A stretch of 64,000 bases of DNA from Dryas octopetala (taxonomy: Eukaryota; Streptophyta; Magnoliopsida; Rosales; Rosaceae), in NCBI GenBank assembly GCA_963921425.1, contig OY992836.1, positions 18,927,614 through 18,991,613 on the forward strand, written 5' to 3'. Both the position numbers and the translations under genes were made by a program. A model generated the notes under the pieces. That model made no database searches and had not been told where the DNA came from. It saw only the letters and a program-made list of their open reading frames with translations. Position 1 is the stretch's first letter, and every line of letters starts with the position of its first letter. Below, in pieces: positions 11,879-23,500 of this stretch.

Positions 11879-13999
11879 TGCATTTAATCATCCAAAATGG
11901 TTAGCTCTAGAGCTATATATATATACATGATGTAACATCTCCATTAATTGTACATAAATCAATTGAATGCCCTTTTTCTAAATTTTACAAGTCAAGCTGG
12001 GTATGAACTCAGATGTGCTTTTTCCCCAATCTTTACTTTCTTGTTTGTTTAGTTGGGAATAGCTTGGGCCCATAAACATGTGTAATTTGTAAAGTTGAAT
12101 CACCAAAAATGGTAACCATGTACCCAGCAGTACTCATTTGTCCAAATCCATCATCGTCCTCTGACATTATTGTCCAGTCCATGTCTGATTAATTAGTAGA
12201 TGGTCCAGTACTGTACACCAGCCTATCATCCGCCAGAAGTCCACCAACCAATGTGACCATAGAAATATAGAATAGACAACACATATACAAACATGCAATA
12301 CTGTACAGACCTAGAAATAATGATCCATCACATATTCACACATGTGACCAAGTTGGGTCCATGACTAGTGTGTTTTAGACTTTTTAGTACAGTCTGCAGG
12401 CCCGACATTAACAACACTAAAGTTCGCTCAGCAAATTAATGTGGGTAGCCAAGTAGGTCCACGTTAATTTATGTATGAAGGCTGAGGAATAAAAAGGAAT
12501 GCACAAGGTTCTGTCTCGTGACTCAATTTACTAAATATAAAGAATTGTGTGGTACTGAAAAAACTTGTATCCAATTATTGTACAATCTCTCTTTCATATT
12601 CAAATTGTCATGCGCATGCTAATCACATGTTCAGTTTCATGAAAAAGAAGTTGTAGATATACAACGGTTGTACTCACGAATTTTTCATGTTACTGTAGTT
12701 TTTTTTCCTCACAATCTTATAAAGGGAGAGGTTATATTATTGCAGAGAGGGAAATATCATTTACGTGGGTTTTAGAAGCAGATGAATGATGATTGTTTTC
12801 CTTTGAGTTGAGCATTATATTACAAATATTCAATTTTATGAGTATGGTACATTTTAATTTTAAGATTAGTTGGTCAGCTCAAGTTTTTGACTGAAACTTT
12901 GTAATATTTTCAAGGGAATTTTATTCACACAAAAAAATATTTTTATAATCTCATATACACTTTTGTCTATGTCTGCCAAACACCATAAAAATCACTATTG
13001 GTTATGTTAAATGGTATTTTCTTCTTTTTATACATGGTATTTTATTAGACATGGTATTTTTGTTTTTTAATTTTTTTTTTTTAGTGTCTAATATATAAAT
13101 GTTACGTAAGTTGTAAGTTGAGAGAAAAAAGTTTGGTTCCTACAATGTTAGGCTTCTTGTCACTGCTCAATTGTAATATAATTTTCTCTCTTTATTCAAT
13201 GAAATCGAAAAGATAGTCCAAAAGAAATTTCAGATCGTACAAATAAGTCCGGCCAGCCATCCACAATACTGGGTCAGGTGCTCAAACATTAGGTTAAGTT
13301 GGGCCAACTATCGGGCTTTGCCAGTTTTTGGGATCCACGTGCTGCTATATTCCATAAGGAGTGAATGCAAGAGGATCCTATGTAACATGGTTTGACCAAG
13401 ACCTAATGCTGTAAGTCTGGACTTCAAAGAACATATGTGACAAAAGCCCAAATGTTTGAGGATCATTCACCAACATTCACTAAGGACAGATTACTGGTTA
13501 ATAATGTTTTGAGGACATTAAAGACAAGTTATCTTGAGCTTCATGATTGTGAAACACTAGTTCATTGGCAGGTAACGCAGCAAGAAACCACATCTACAAA
13601 CGAATGCAATAATCTCAACAAAAATATCAATTACAATATATTCATCTCAAGTATCCAAATGACCTTTAATTACAAGAATCAACAGTATTACAGATACAGA
13701 CCATAAACTTTAAGGACAACCATTCCGTACATGAATAAGTACCTCATAATTCCGATACAAAGCCGAACAGCCACTTACAAACGTGTTGTAGACATATAAA
13801 GAACTCCCAGATAAGAGCCACAGGTTAAGTGTCTACAATGAATGAATTGGAAGATCCCCAGCCGGGACCATCACTATTTTTATCTATTCAATTGAAGATT
13901 ACACCAATGCGAAAACTAAAATGACAATGTGAAGATGTTTTCCTCTTATTCAAGTTTTGAGGAAGAAGAAGTGTCATGAAAGAAATTGGACATTGGAGC
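11879..13999. other. Intergenic DNA, no gene seen
   Basis: It is AT-rich with many short frames but no recognisable product or conserved motif. The segment from about 13600 to 13999 lies directly downstream of the HEMA stop codon and probably includes its 3' UTR on the minus strand. Confidence 0.5.
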
Positions 14000-16620
14000 T
14001 TACTTCTGGGTTTTTTCCACCTTAGCTCGAATCTTCTGTTCCAATACAGATATTTCTGTCTCAAGACTGAACATTCTATTAAGAGCATGCATATTCTCAA
14101 GAGTCTCACTCAGAGTCCGGCTGTCACTGCCATCACATCTTAAGTGCTGCATTGGACCATGAAGGAGCTTGTTCACAATACCTCGGCTCAGATCATCCAC
14201 AGCTCTTCTTGTTTTCTTTGATATATCATCACCCATTTTTGATAAGCATTTCTCTAGCTCTGCAACTCTGATTCTTTCAGCATAAGCTCTTAATTTCTTG
14301 ATGGTAGGAACTGTCTCCAATGAATCCCTCCATGCTTCAAACTGTTTCGATTCTTCAGTAATAATTGTCTGAGCTTCCATTGCTTTCCGGAGGCGATCCT
14401 CTTTGTTAGCAGCCACAACCTCCTTAAGGTCGTCAACATTGTAAACTCGCACACCATCAAGATCTGCAACACATGAGCCCACATTCCTAGGGACAGAAAT
14501 ATCAACGAAAAGCCTCAAACCCCCAGCCTCTGGACCAACAGCAGGAAGGTCCTTCACATCCTCTTTGAAAAATAATGGGGTTTCTGATGCTGTGCTAGTA
14601 AAAATTACATCTGCTTCGGCTGCGCAGGTAAGCATTTCCGTGAGGGGCTTGTAGATTATCTCAATACCCTTCAGCTCATCTCGGATGGCTGCCACTCTCT
14701 CCTCAGACCTATTCACAACAACCATCTGCGTGCAACCTTTTGCTACCAAATGTTTGATCACAAGCTTTCCCATCTTTCCAGCACCGATCACCAACATTCT
14801 GGCAGTAGCATGTGAAGATTCGGGAAGCTTCATTAAGGCAAGTTCAACAGAAGCAGAACTTACAGAAACTGCCCCAGCAGCAATGTTAGTCTCGGTTCTA
14901 ACCCGCTTTCCCACAGTGATTGCATGCTTGAACAGCCCACTAATGTTCCTACCAAAGCCAACAACTCCTTGCCCAACTTTAACAACTTGCTTCACCTGGG
15001 CAAGAATTTGACCTTCTCCCAGCACAAGAGAGTCAAGACCAGCTGATACTTCAAAGAGATGCTGTGTAGCATCTTTATTATACAGTAAAAACCGGTGTTG
15101 GCATAGCTCAGAAACAGGGACCCCACTTGTCTGCAACAAAAGCAAAGATTGTCATGAAATGTTTTAGAGCTAGAAATGATCATAATCACAAATGAAAAGA
15201 GAGTAACTTTTCTTTTCAAGGAAAATAAATTAATTGCTCAAAGTGTCATATGGGATGGTCAATGTATGACACAAAACTTATGCAAAATAGTCTCTCGTAA
15301 GATCCATTAAAATGATTGAGCCATTACATTTTGTCATTTATAATTATACCACAAACAAATTATGAAGAGAGGAAGAGCACCTTTGACATCCATTCAGTCA
15401 CTTCTTTGACACCACGATGTTGAGATAGAGCTACAACATATATCTCCATTCTGTTGCAGGTGCTAAGAACAGCAGCTTCTTCTATATGATTTAAGCTACA
15501 CAGCTCCTCTATGGCTCGGGGCCATTCTGCTTCTGGAACGGCTAGTTTTTCACGCATTTCAACAGGTGTTGTGTGAACACTAAGCCCGATGACCACAATG
15601 CTGCTCCTTTCCTTTGTATACCCTGAGAGAGATTAATTATGGAAATTTCAGTCAAACAGTATTCTAAAAAGAAATTACAGGGACTCAGCCAAAAATAATC
15701 AAAACGATCAAATCTTTGGCTATGTGTTTCAACGCATCTCCACCACTTAAGATGTAGAAACTTGAAAGATGAATCAGCAATGCTGACAAGAAATTTGACA
15801 TGGGTTTAAAAATTGAACATTATCCTAATAACTGCAATCAGAATAATAGTCATCAAAAGCTTCTCAATCATAGAGCTGAAACCATTAGGAATAGAACAAG
15901 AGGTCGATTTCCCTTCATGTAATGAACTCATCAATATGTACAAATGAGATATAATACCAACCTGGGTTAGTGAAAGATAATATTGACTACGTTTTCTTTT
16001 CTATTTCAAAATTACACACAACAAAGATACTTGGGTAAAATAGTAAATTGTCAAAGTTCTTACTCAGCATTTCTAAACCCAGAAACTCAGTCTCCAGAAT
16101 TTCAGGCAGATATATATTGGTTATCTTAATTCATTCAATAAAAAGAGGGAGTAATTCAAAAACAAATTTAACACAAAACCCATCATGCATTATTCAACAA
16201 AGCACAGTTACATACAATTATCAAATAATTTATTCACCAAACCAACAATTGCAAGCAGAAAACTCAATTCCAGCACAAACCCATTTGAACATCCACCAAA
16301 AATATTAATAAATTCACAAAAAGAAAGTAGAAGGTATTAATGGGAATAAAAAGAAACGTACTATCAGCAGCAGAGGTCTTGAGCTGCTCAAGAGCCGAAA
16401 TATTTGAACCGGCAATCTGACCGGTCTGAACCGCAGCATCAGAAGCAGCCACTTCGCACCTCACCCCTCTCTGAATCAGGGCTCTCCTGCCCCTAACGGG
16501 CCTCAAAAAAGAAGAAGCAGTTGAAGCTGCCCTCGACGACGTCGTTGGGGCCGACGAAGAAGACGACTTCAACAGAAGACGCTCCAATTTTGCTCCGGCG
16601 AAACTGGTGGACACCGCCAT
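14000..16620 (-). CDS. HEMA1: Glutamyl-tRNA reductase, chloroplast (first step of ALA synthesis)
   Basis: Three exons read on the minus strand: 16620-16362, 15622-15381 and 15130-14000, giving 543 residues, the usual plant length. The enzyme reduces glutamyl-tRNA(Glu) with NADPH to glutamate-1-semialdehyde in the plastid stroma and commits carbon to heme and chlorophyll. The Ser/Ala-rich N-terminus is a probable transit peptide. The catalytic domain starts near [12 protein letters not shown], with the nucleophile C142 in STCNRMEIY. The NADPH-binding motif appears as [10 protein letters not shown], and the C-terminal part has the family's dimerisation helix. I chose the MAVSTSF start, since the Met 11 codons upstream adds a poor leader. 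Splice sites: intron 1 donor GTACGT, intron 2 donor GTGCTC, both with CAG acceptors. HEMA1 versus another HEMA paralogue is not certain. Confidence 0.96.
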
Positions 16621-17229
16621 TGACCCAACGACACGGCGTTTCCGAACGCTCAAATTGGAGAAAGAGATAGAGAGAGAGGAAAAGCTTATGCCTTTGTGGA
16701 GCTGTTCAACGAATGCTGGTCGTTTGGGTTTTTTTTTTTTTTTTTTTTTTTTGTGTGAAAAGTGGGAGAGTTGGAGGGGTTTGGTGGGTATGAAAGAATT
16801 GACCCCCTTTCTCTCTCTGGATCAGTCTGAGTGATGCCAATTGGGATTGAATGGGGATTTGGGAAGGGTGGGGTTTTTGTGATTTCTTGACTTCTGATTG
16901 GCGGATGGAACGCACGTTTTATCCACACTCTCTTCATCTTCTATGGACCCCCACCAATGCATTTCAAAATCATTACATTTTCAGCCTCTAAATTTTGGTC
17001 CCTCAAAAGTCAAAACTCGTTGAAATATAACCATACAAACATATACAAAACAAACTTGTTGGAATATATATTAGCTTTAATAGAAAAAAAAATGACTAAT
17101 TATTTCACAAGCAAATATTAATCTTAAATATAAATATATATATATATATATATACAATGAATGTCATACTCTAATTTAGTTAAAAGTGTAAAACTCACGT
17201 ATAATAATTTTCTCACATATTTGTTATCT
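16621..17229. other. HEMA upstream region
   Basis: This is the 5' UTR and promoter side of the minus-strand HEMA gene. A long homopolymer T run (about 16731-16751, A on the gene strand) lies about 110 bp upstream of the start codon. A (TA)n run lies near 17142-17153. Confidence 0.45.
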
Positions 17230-17305
17230 ATATTGTAAAGTAGGATGATTTTTTAATGAAGATTTAAAAAATAGACGGTTCAGATCATTGAAATCCTATA
17301 TGAAT
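17230..17305. repeat. Half copy of the dispersed palindromic unit
   Basis: It contains AAAAAATAGACGGTTCAGATCATTG, the right-half signature of the units at 7240-7476 and 11445-11878 (given here with one interior position shared loosely). The left half is missing. Confidence 0.45.
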
Positions 17306-20082
17306 TGAGTCTCATTGAAAATTTGTGTGAAAAATATAATGTTATAAATCATTTTCCATCAATTATATATATATATATATAAATGTTAGATAGAGACAAT
17401 GTCAGCAATGACAAATATTCAACTTGTGCTAAAAGCCTAAAACCGAAAGAGAGTATCAAACCATCATTGTTCCTAATGATTCTTTTAGGCAGACTTACTT
17501 GATGCCCTTTTGAAAAATATATATATTATGAAGAATATGGGTATTTAAGTAATAACAAGTGTAGAGATGAAAGGTAGAAGATAGAAGAAAGGGATAAGGG
17601 TAGAAGAAGTGGGGTTGTGATCGAAGATATATGTGAAAGAGATTGGTTTCTGAGATTTCAGCCAGGCCTCTGTTCGCCACAAGCTTTTATGACCATGAAA
17701 AAGCCGTACGTGGAGAACAATTATACTCACACTTTTGGATATGCAACTTTCTGGTTTCCATATAATTTAACCACTACGTGTGACTCTTTCTACCAATGTT
17801 CAGTGTGCTGTGTGTAATTTCTTCATTCATGCAAATTATGCAATGTCAAGTTTATATAATTAGTTTTCATATGCTTTAATATAATCACAATTTATATATT
17901 CTAATCACACAAGATTAAAATTCACATCCTCTACTTTAGATATGCTTGATTAGCTCCCGCAGCATATATATAATATTCACCCTTAATTTAACTATGTAGT
18001 GCATGGTTATATATATGACCCTTTTAATTGTGTACTAGTACTTACTACTACAGCATCCTTTGACTGAAAAACATTAATATGAGCCTTTTTAGAAAATTAA
18101 TTAATACAAAAAAAAGTTGGAATTTTAAAGATGTAGGAAATAATATTGTTAGGAACTCTTTTTATTAAGTTGTTAGCAAGCCTAGCAAGGGGAGAAATGG
18201 CAGCACTTAATTAATGTTATTGTAGGCATTTTTATTGGTGTACTACTTATTTAATCATACACTATATAAAAAAAATAAAGTAATTAGTTGGTTCCTCGTA
18301 TGTTTTGAGTAAACAATAATTCAAAATGAATACTTTAAATGGGTACAAACTTCCGTTGCTTTGTTTTTTATTTGAAGTTACTTAACATCGTTGGTCAAGA
18401 GTGATTGAACATTCGAATATTGCATTATATATATTGATCAACTTGCTAAAATTATACAGACTGCACACAGTACAGTTGTTTTTTTTTTACCAAACCCAGC
18501 ATATTGTTTTAGAAGTACTAGCTTCAGGAGCAATATAATGTGAACTAATCCAACAACCTTGCCGTGATGTTTTTGTTAACATAATGAAGAAAATAGGGTT
18601 TTGATCAAATGTGAGACAAGTACCTCTAGCTTAGCTTCAATTTTTGTTTAATTATAGCCATTTGCATATGCTTCAAGTGCATCTGCATTGTGTTTTACGA
18701 TACAGGAAAACAAGCTAACACAGATGTCCATCAGCTAATCTGACTCGTGCTTATATAGTTCTCATGGCTTTGTCAACATAATGAAGGTTGAAGGATAGGG
18801 TTTTATAATGGTACAATTGCTCTAGCTTGAATTGATCTTCATTCTATTTTAGTACATGAATATTGGGTGCATTCCAAGATAACAGTACAACTTGTTCATA
18901 CCAACACATTTTCTTAATTTCTTGGACATGGCAGTATGGCAGTATGGCCCTAGGCTCTAGCTGTATCTACTTTTTAAGTAACAGGTTTCAAGAAAGAAGT
19001 TGATTTTAGTGCAAAAAGCTGCTTTTCCAACCAATAAGGACATCGTTTTTGGTGTACAATGCATGCTTAATTAGAAAACTGATCAGCATTGTCTTCAAAG
19101 TGAATGCAAAGATTGCGGTCTCTTGTTAATAGCAGTTTATATAATTCCATTAATGGGTTTCTCGCAAAAAAAAGAGAATGGATGCATGTGATAATGGTAT
19201 ATAGTACTCATTGAGTAAATCATTGACACTTGTCCAATTTGTCTATTAATTTGTAGCACCATTTAGAGTTGAGGACTACTACTGCATTTGTTAGTCTATG
19301 CCATGTGCCAGAGGAGCTAGGGTGATCGCTTTTAGACTAGTGTGACTGCCTGTGAAAAGGAATTCCACATTTTGGTCTATTTTTGACCCCAAACTGATAA
19401 ATTATAGTATGTCATTTTTTAACTATCTTATACAAAATGTTTATTACTGTTTTATTAGAAAAAAAAATTCCACTCTCTAGCAAAAAAATAATTTCATTGT
19501 ATTTAGTCCACATTAAAAAAAAAAAGAAGCAGATATAAACAATAAAAGAAACTCAAAAGAAATAAGAAATCATTTGTCCACTTCTTTTTTTTTTTGGCAA
19601 AAAAAAAAAAGAGAATGTATGATTTTTTTTTTTTTTTTTTTTTGAAAGCTCAAAAGAAAGAAATCAAAAACAAAATTGAAGGAAGACTTTTAGCCCTGTC
19701 CAGTGCAGAATTTCTGCTCTAACAAAAAGGAAGCCCAAAATTTCTGTTGGACTGAAGTACCCAAATCCAGGAGATCGGTAATCTCTATTTGGGCCCTGAT
19801 TTAAGTTTAAATTTGGTAATGTGATGGAAAGGCCCATTCTGTCTATTAGGCTTTCCATTTGGGCTGTTATGCAAGTGACCTTAGTGAAAACAACATTTTA
19901 TTTTTTTGGGTGTAAAACAAAAGGCCCATTATATCTATTAGGCTTTCCATTTGGGCTGTTCTGCAAAATGACCAAAAATTTGTCCTAAAATTTAAAAAGT
20001 GTTCTGAGACACGAGAAGAAATTTGGTCTAAAGAAAAGCGGATTGCGGCATTAATCTTGTATGGGCCGTGACCAGTGCGGCA
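17306..20082. other. Intergenic DNA between HEMA and PEPCK
   Basis: No gene is seen. It is strongly AT-rich, with homopolymer runs near 18480, 19588 and 19623. An imperfect duplication spaced about 92 bp lies at about 19828-19880 and 19920-19972, each with GGCTTTCCATTTGGGCTGTT. Confidence 0.5.
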
Positions 20083-20140
20083 CCTCTCACATGAGGTGGG
20101 ATCCACATGATTGTGGATCCCACCTCCCTCATGTGAGAGG
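20083..20140. repeat. Strong hairpin in the PEPCK upstream region
   Basis: CCTCTCACATGA followed by GGTGGGATCCACA is mirrored by TGTGGATCCCACC and TCATGTGAGAGG, separated only by a 4-nt loop and a small asymmetric bulge (TCCC). Nearly all 58 nt pair. It lies about 210 bp upstream of the TATA-like site and 400 bp upstream of the start codon. It could be a tiny MITE or a structured regulatory site. Confidence 0.75.
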
Positions 20141-20346
20141 CCCCACCGAAGACTCTCTCCGGATTGCGTTCTTATCTTTACGACTTTACATACATCCAAC
20201 AACTGCACAACCGCGTGACCGTTTCTTGACAGCATGACTGCAAAATCGGAAACTTCTTCTTCCCAATTATCATTGCTTTTTGCAGCTGTCAACCATGGTT
20301 AGGTTTAATTAATCCAAGTTTAACCCTTAGTCCCGGGACTGAAACC

Positions 20347-20356
20347 TTTTTATACG
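20347..20356 (+). promoter_or_regulatory. TATA-like site for PEPCK
   Basis: TTTTTATACG lies about 190 bp upstream of the start codon and just before a C/T-rich leader. A 5' UTR intron is possible: donor CGAG/GTCTCT at 20445 and acceptor TTTGCAG at 20528. Both are predictions from sequence only. Confidence 0.35.
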
Positions 20357-20542
20357 AACCGTTTCAGCTCTTCTCTCGTGCTCACTTTGACACTTGCAAA
20401 AGCGTTCTTGTACTCGATCACGTACTCACAGTTTCTGGTTCGAGGTCTCTTTCTCTGTTACTTTATATGATCTTCATAATAACTCAATTTGCATGGATGT
20501 GTTTGAATTTGATATTAATTATTTGCAGGAATTAATTAAACC

Positions 20543-23500
20543 ATGGCTGCTAACAACGGACGAGGAGAGAATGGGAATTTCAGCTTTTCGAAGACGGGAA
20601 GTTCGAGTCTTGGCCGCCACGGGTTGCCGAAGATCCAAACGCACCACGAAACGTCGTCGTCGGAGGTTTGCCACGACGACAGCGCAACTCCGGTGAAGGC
20701 GAACACCATCGACGAGCTCCATTCGCTTCAGAAGAAGAAGACATCGACGCCCAACACTCCCATCAGCGGACCACAGCAGCAGGGAGGTGCTTTTGCCGCC
20801 ATTTCGGATGAGGAGCGCCAGAAGCAGCAGCTCCAATCCATCAGGTAAATAGTACGGCATCGTTTTGATTCTGGCAAAACGGTGCGTTTTGGTGTTTTGG
20901 TTTTTTCTAATGCTACGTGGGTGTTTGTGATAGTGCCTCACTGGCGTCGCTGACGAGGGAGACAGGGCCGAAGGTGGTGAGAGGTGACCCAGCAAAGAAG
21001 GCTACGCATGTTGTGCATCATCAATACGATGCTCCCATCCTCAGCCTCAGTGATAGTGCTCTCAAGTTTACCCACATCCTTTACAACCTCTCTCCTGCTG
21101 GTAATTAATTTACTAATTATATGTCATTTACATTAATTTATTATCATTTGTCCTATTTATTACCGGTATTAATTTGGACCATCTTTACCATGACCATGGC
21201 CATCTTTTATGATACATGTAAAATATAATGTTGCTTATTAATTATATGTAGATGAAATCACAAGACTCAGAAGGTTCAAACTTTAAAAGTACTTTGTTGG
21301 TAAAATTATATAAAATAATACTGAAATAGTTGACATTTTCTGTATCAAAATTGACAAAGATGGTTCTCTTTATAATACTATACAGTCTATACATAAGATA
21401 AAGTTTTCTTGGCTGGTAGCCTAGCGCTTTTTCTTTTTCTTTTTTTGAGAGGGGCTGGTAGCCTAGATAATGCGTGTTATATGTATATTTTAGAATATGC
21501 GTATTACTTACGTAAAACAAACATATTAATATTGTTCTATTATACCCGTATTATTCACCTAATTTTTACAAAAAGAAAGGAATATAAATTAAAAACTTCA
21601 AACAAAGTACCTATGATGGTGACCACTGAGTCTGACCACATCTGCTGGCATGTGATGTTTGGACATAGAATCGAGTCCTTGTGAATGGGCAGGTGCTCTT
21701 ATTTTACGTAAAAGTAAAACTTAAATATATTATAATATGATCCAAAATTTCATTGTATTTTTCGAAGAAAATATACTAATTAATACACGTACATATATCA
21801 TATATGTACTTTTTTTTTTTTTTTTTCTGGTTCGGTCGTGCCATATATTACTAACCCATAAAATGATTATAGTAGTTATTATTGGTGGGAATTGAAACGG
21901 TGACAATTGATCATATCAGATGGCAGTCGAGTTTTCAATAAACAAGTGGTCATAGACTCATAATAACATCTTCTATTAGCTTATCACATTACGTAAGTGG
22001 TGTTGAGCAAATGGAGCTAATAGGGACAACAATTTTAGAATGGTTCGACATAATTGCTTCTCACCTAGAGAAGAGAATAAAATTAAATTTGGTCGACAGA
22101 GACACAGAGTCTGATATACGTAGTTTTGTTACAGAACTGTATGAGCAAGCTATCAAGTATGAGAAAGGTTCATTTATAGCATCAAATGGTGCCTTGGCCA
22201 CACTGTCTGGTGCAAAGACAGGCCGTTCACCAAGAGACAAACGAGTAGTGAAAGACCAAGACACTGAAAATGAGCTTTGGTGGGGAAAGTAAGTAGTAGT
22301 GCTTCTACTGTTGGTATTGATTTTTTAACTATTTGCCCAATTGAGATGTTTATGTTATGCTTTTTGTTAATCATATTAGAGGCTCACCCAACATTGAAAT
22401 GGACGAACATACTTTCTTAGTGAACAGAGAAAGAGCTGTGGATTACTTGAATTCCTTGGACAAGGTATTATTCAAATCACCCACTTGATCATCTTTGTAT
22501 TTTGAGGGCTCTTTCAACTGTCAAAGCTAATATGCAAGTATTTTAATTAGTTTTCTTAAACGTAAAACATGCATGGACCTAAAATCATGGGGCAGACGTG
22601 TTAATAAGCTGGCATTGACAGTTTGCATATTTAGCTTGTGCGGATGCTTATCCATTCCTCAAACTACGGGATAATTATTTAGTCTCCATTCCAACGTCCT
22701 CACCCATTAACAAATCATGTTATTTATATATGGTATGCATAGGGTCCCTTTCTATTCGTAAGGTCATCCTGTAATGTGTTGAGTGATTTGAACTGTTTAA
22801 TTTTTAAAGTTTATTTATGAATCACCCTTACAAAATATAACCAAATCAGAACTCGTATGGTCATTTAATTATCATCATGATTATTTGATTATTTGGTTAC
22901 AGTTAGATGACTAAATGGTTTTCGATTCAATTGATTTTCAAAAAAGATGATCCTTAGATGAAGATTTAGCAAATAAACCGTTCGAATCATTGGATGACAT
23001 TGAGAGTTGGACCCATATATAATCCGTTTTGACTCTTATCTAAAAAATCCCTCTTTATAAGTTTATTCGGTATGCATAATAGGTGTATGATGCTGAAATG
23101 ATCTGCTCACACTTCTTTGGTTTTTTCCATAAAGTTGACGTAGCTAATGGATATTTTAAAGAAAAAGTTGACATTAAGGTTTTCAAGCCTTAGTGGGTTG
23201 GTCTGACCAGTCATATTAATTTTTAGTGATCCTTGTGGACATCTTCTTTTCCTTGTGAAAGTTTGACACTGCGGTCATGATGAACTATATACAGTTCAGT
23301 TCTAGTTAAAGGATTAAAATAAGGAGACAACAAGGTAATCGTGAACTGATAAATCCAAGATTAAAATATTCTCATGATCAGGATCAAACAAAAGTCCTTA
23401 AATTATGTTCGTGACAATTGTTTTAAAATTAGCCAATTAGAAACTTAGAAAATTATGTTGTTTACATTACACAATTTTGAATAATCAAAGAGTGTAATTT

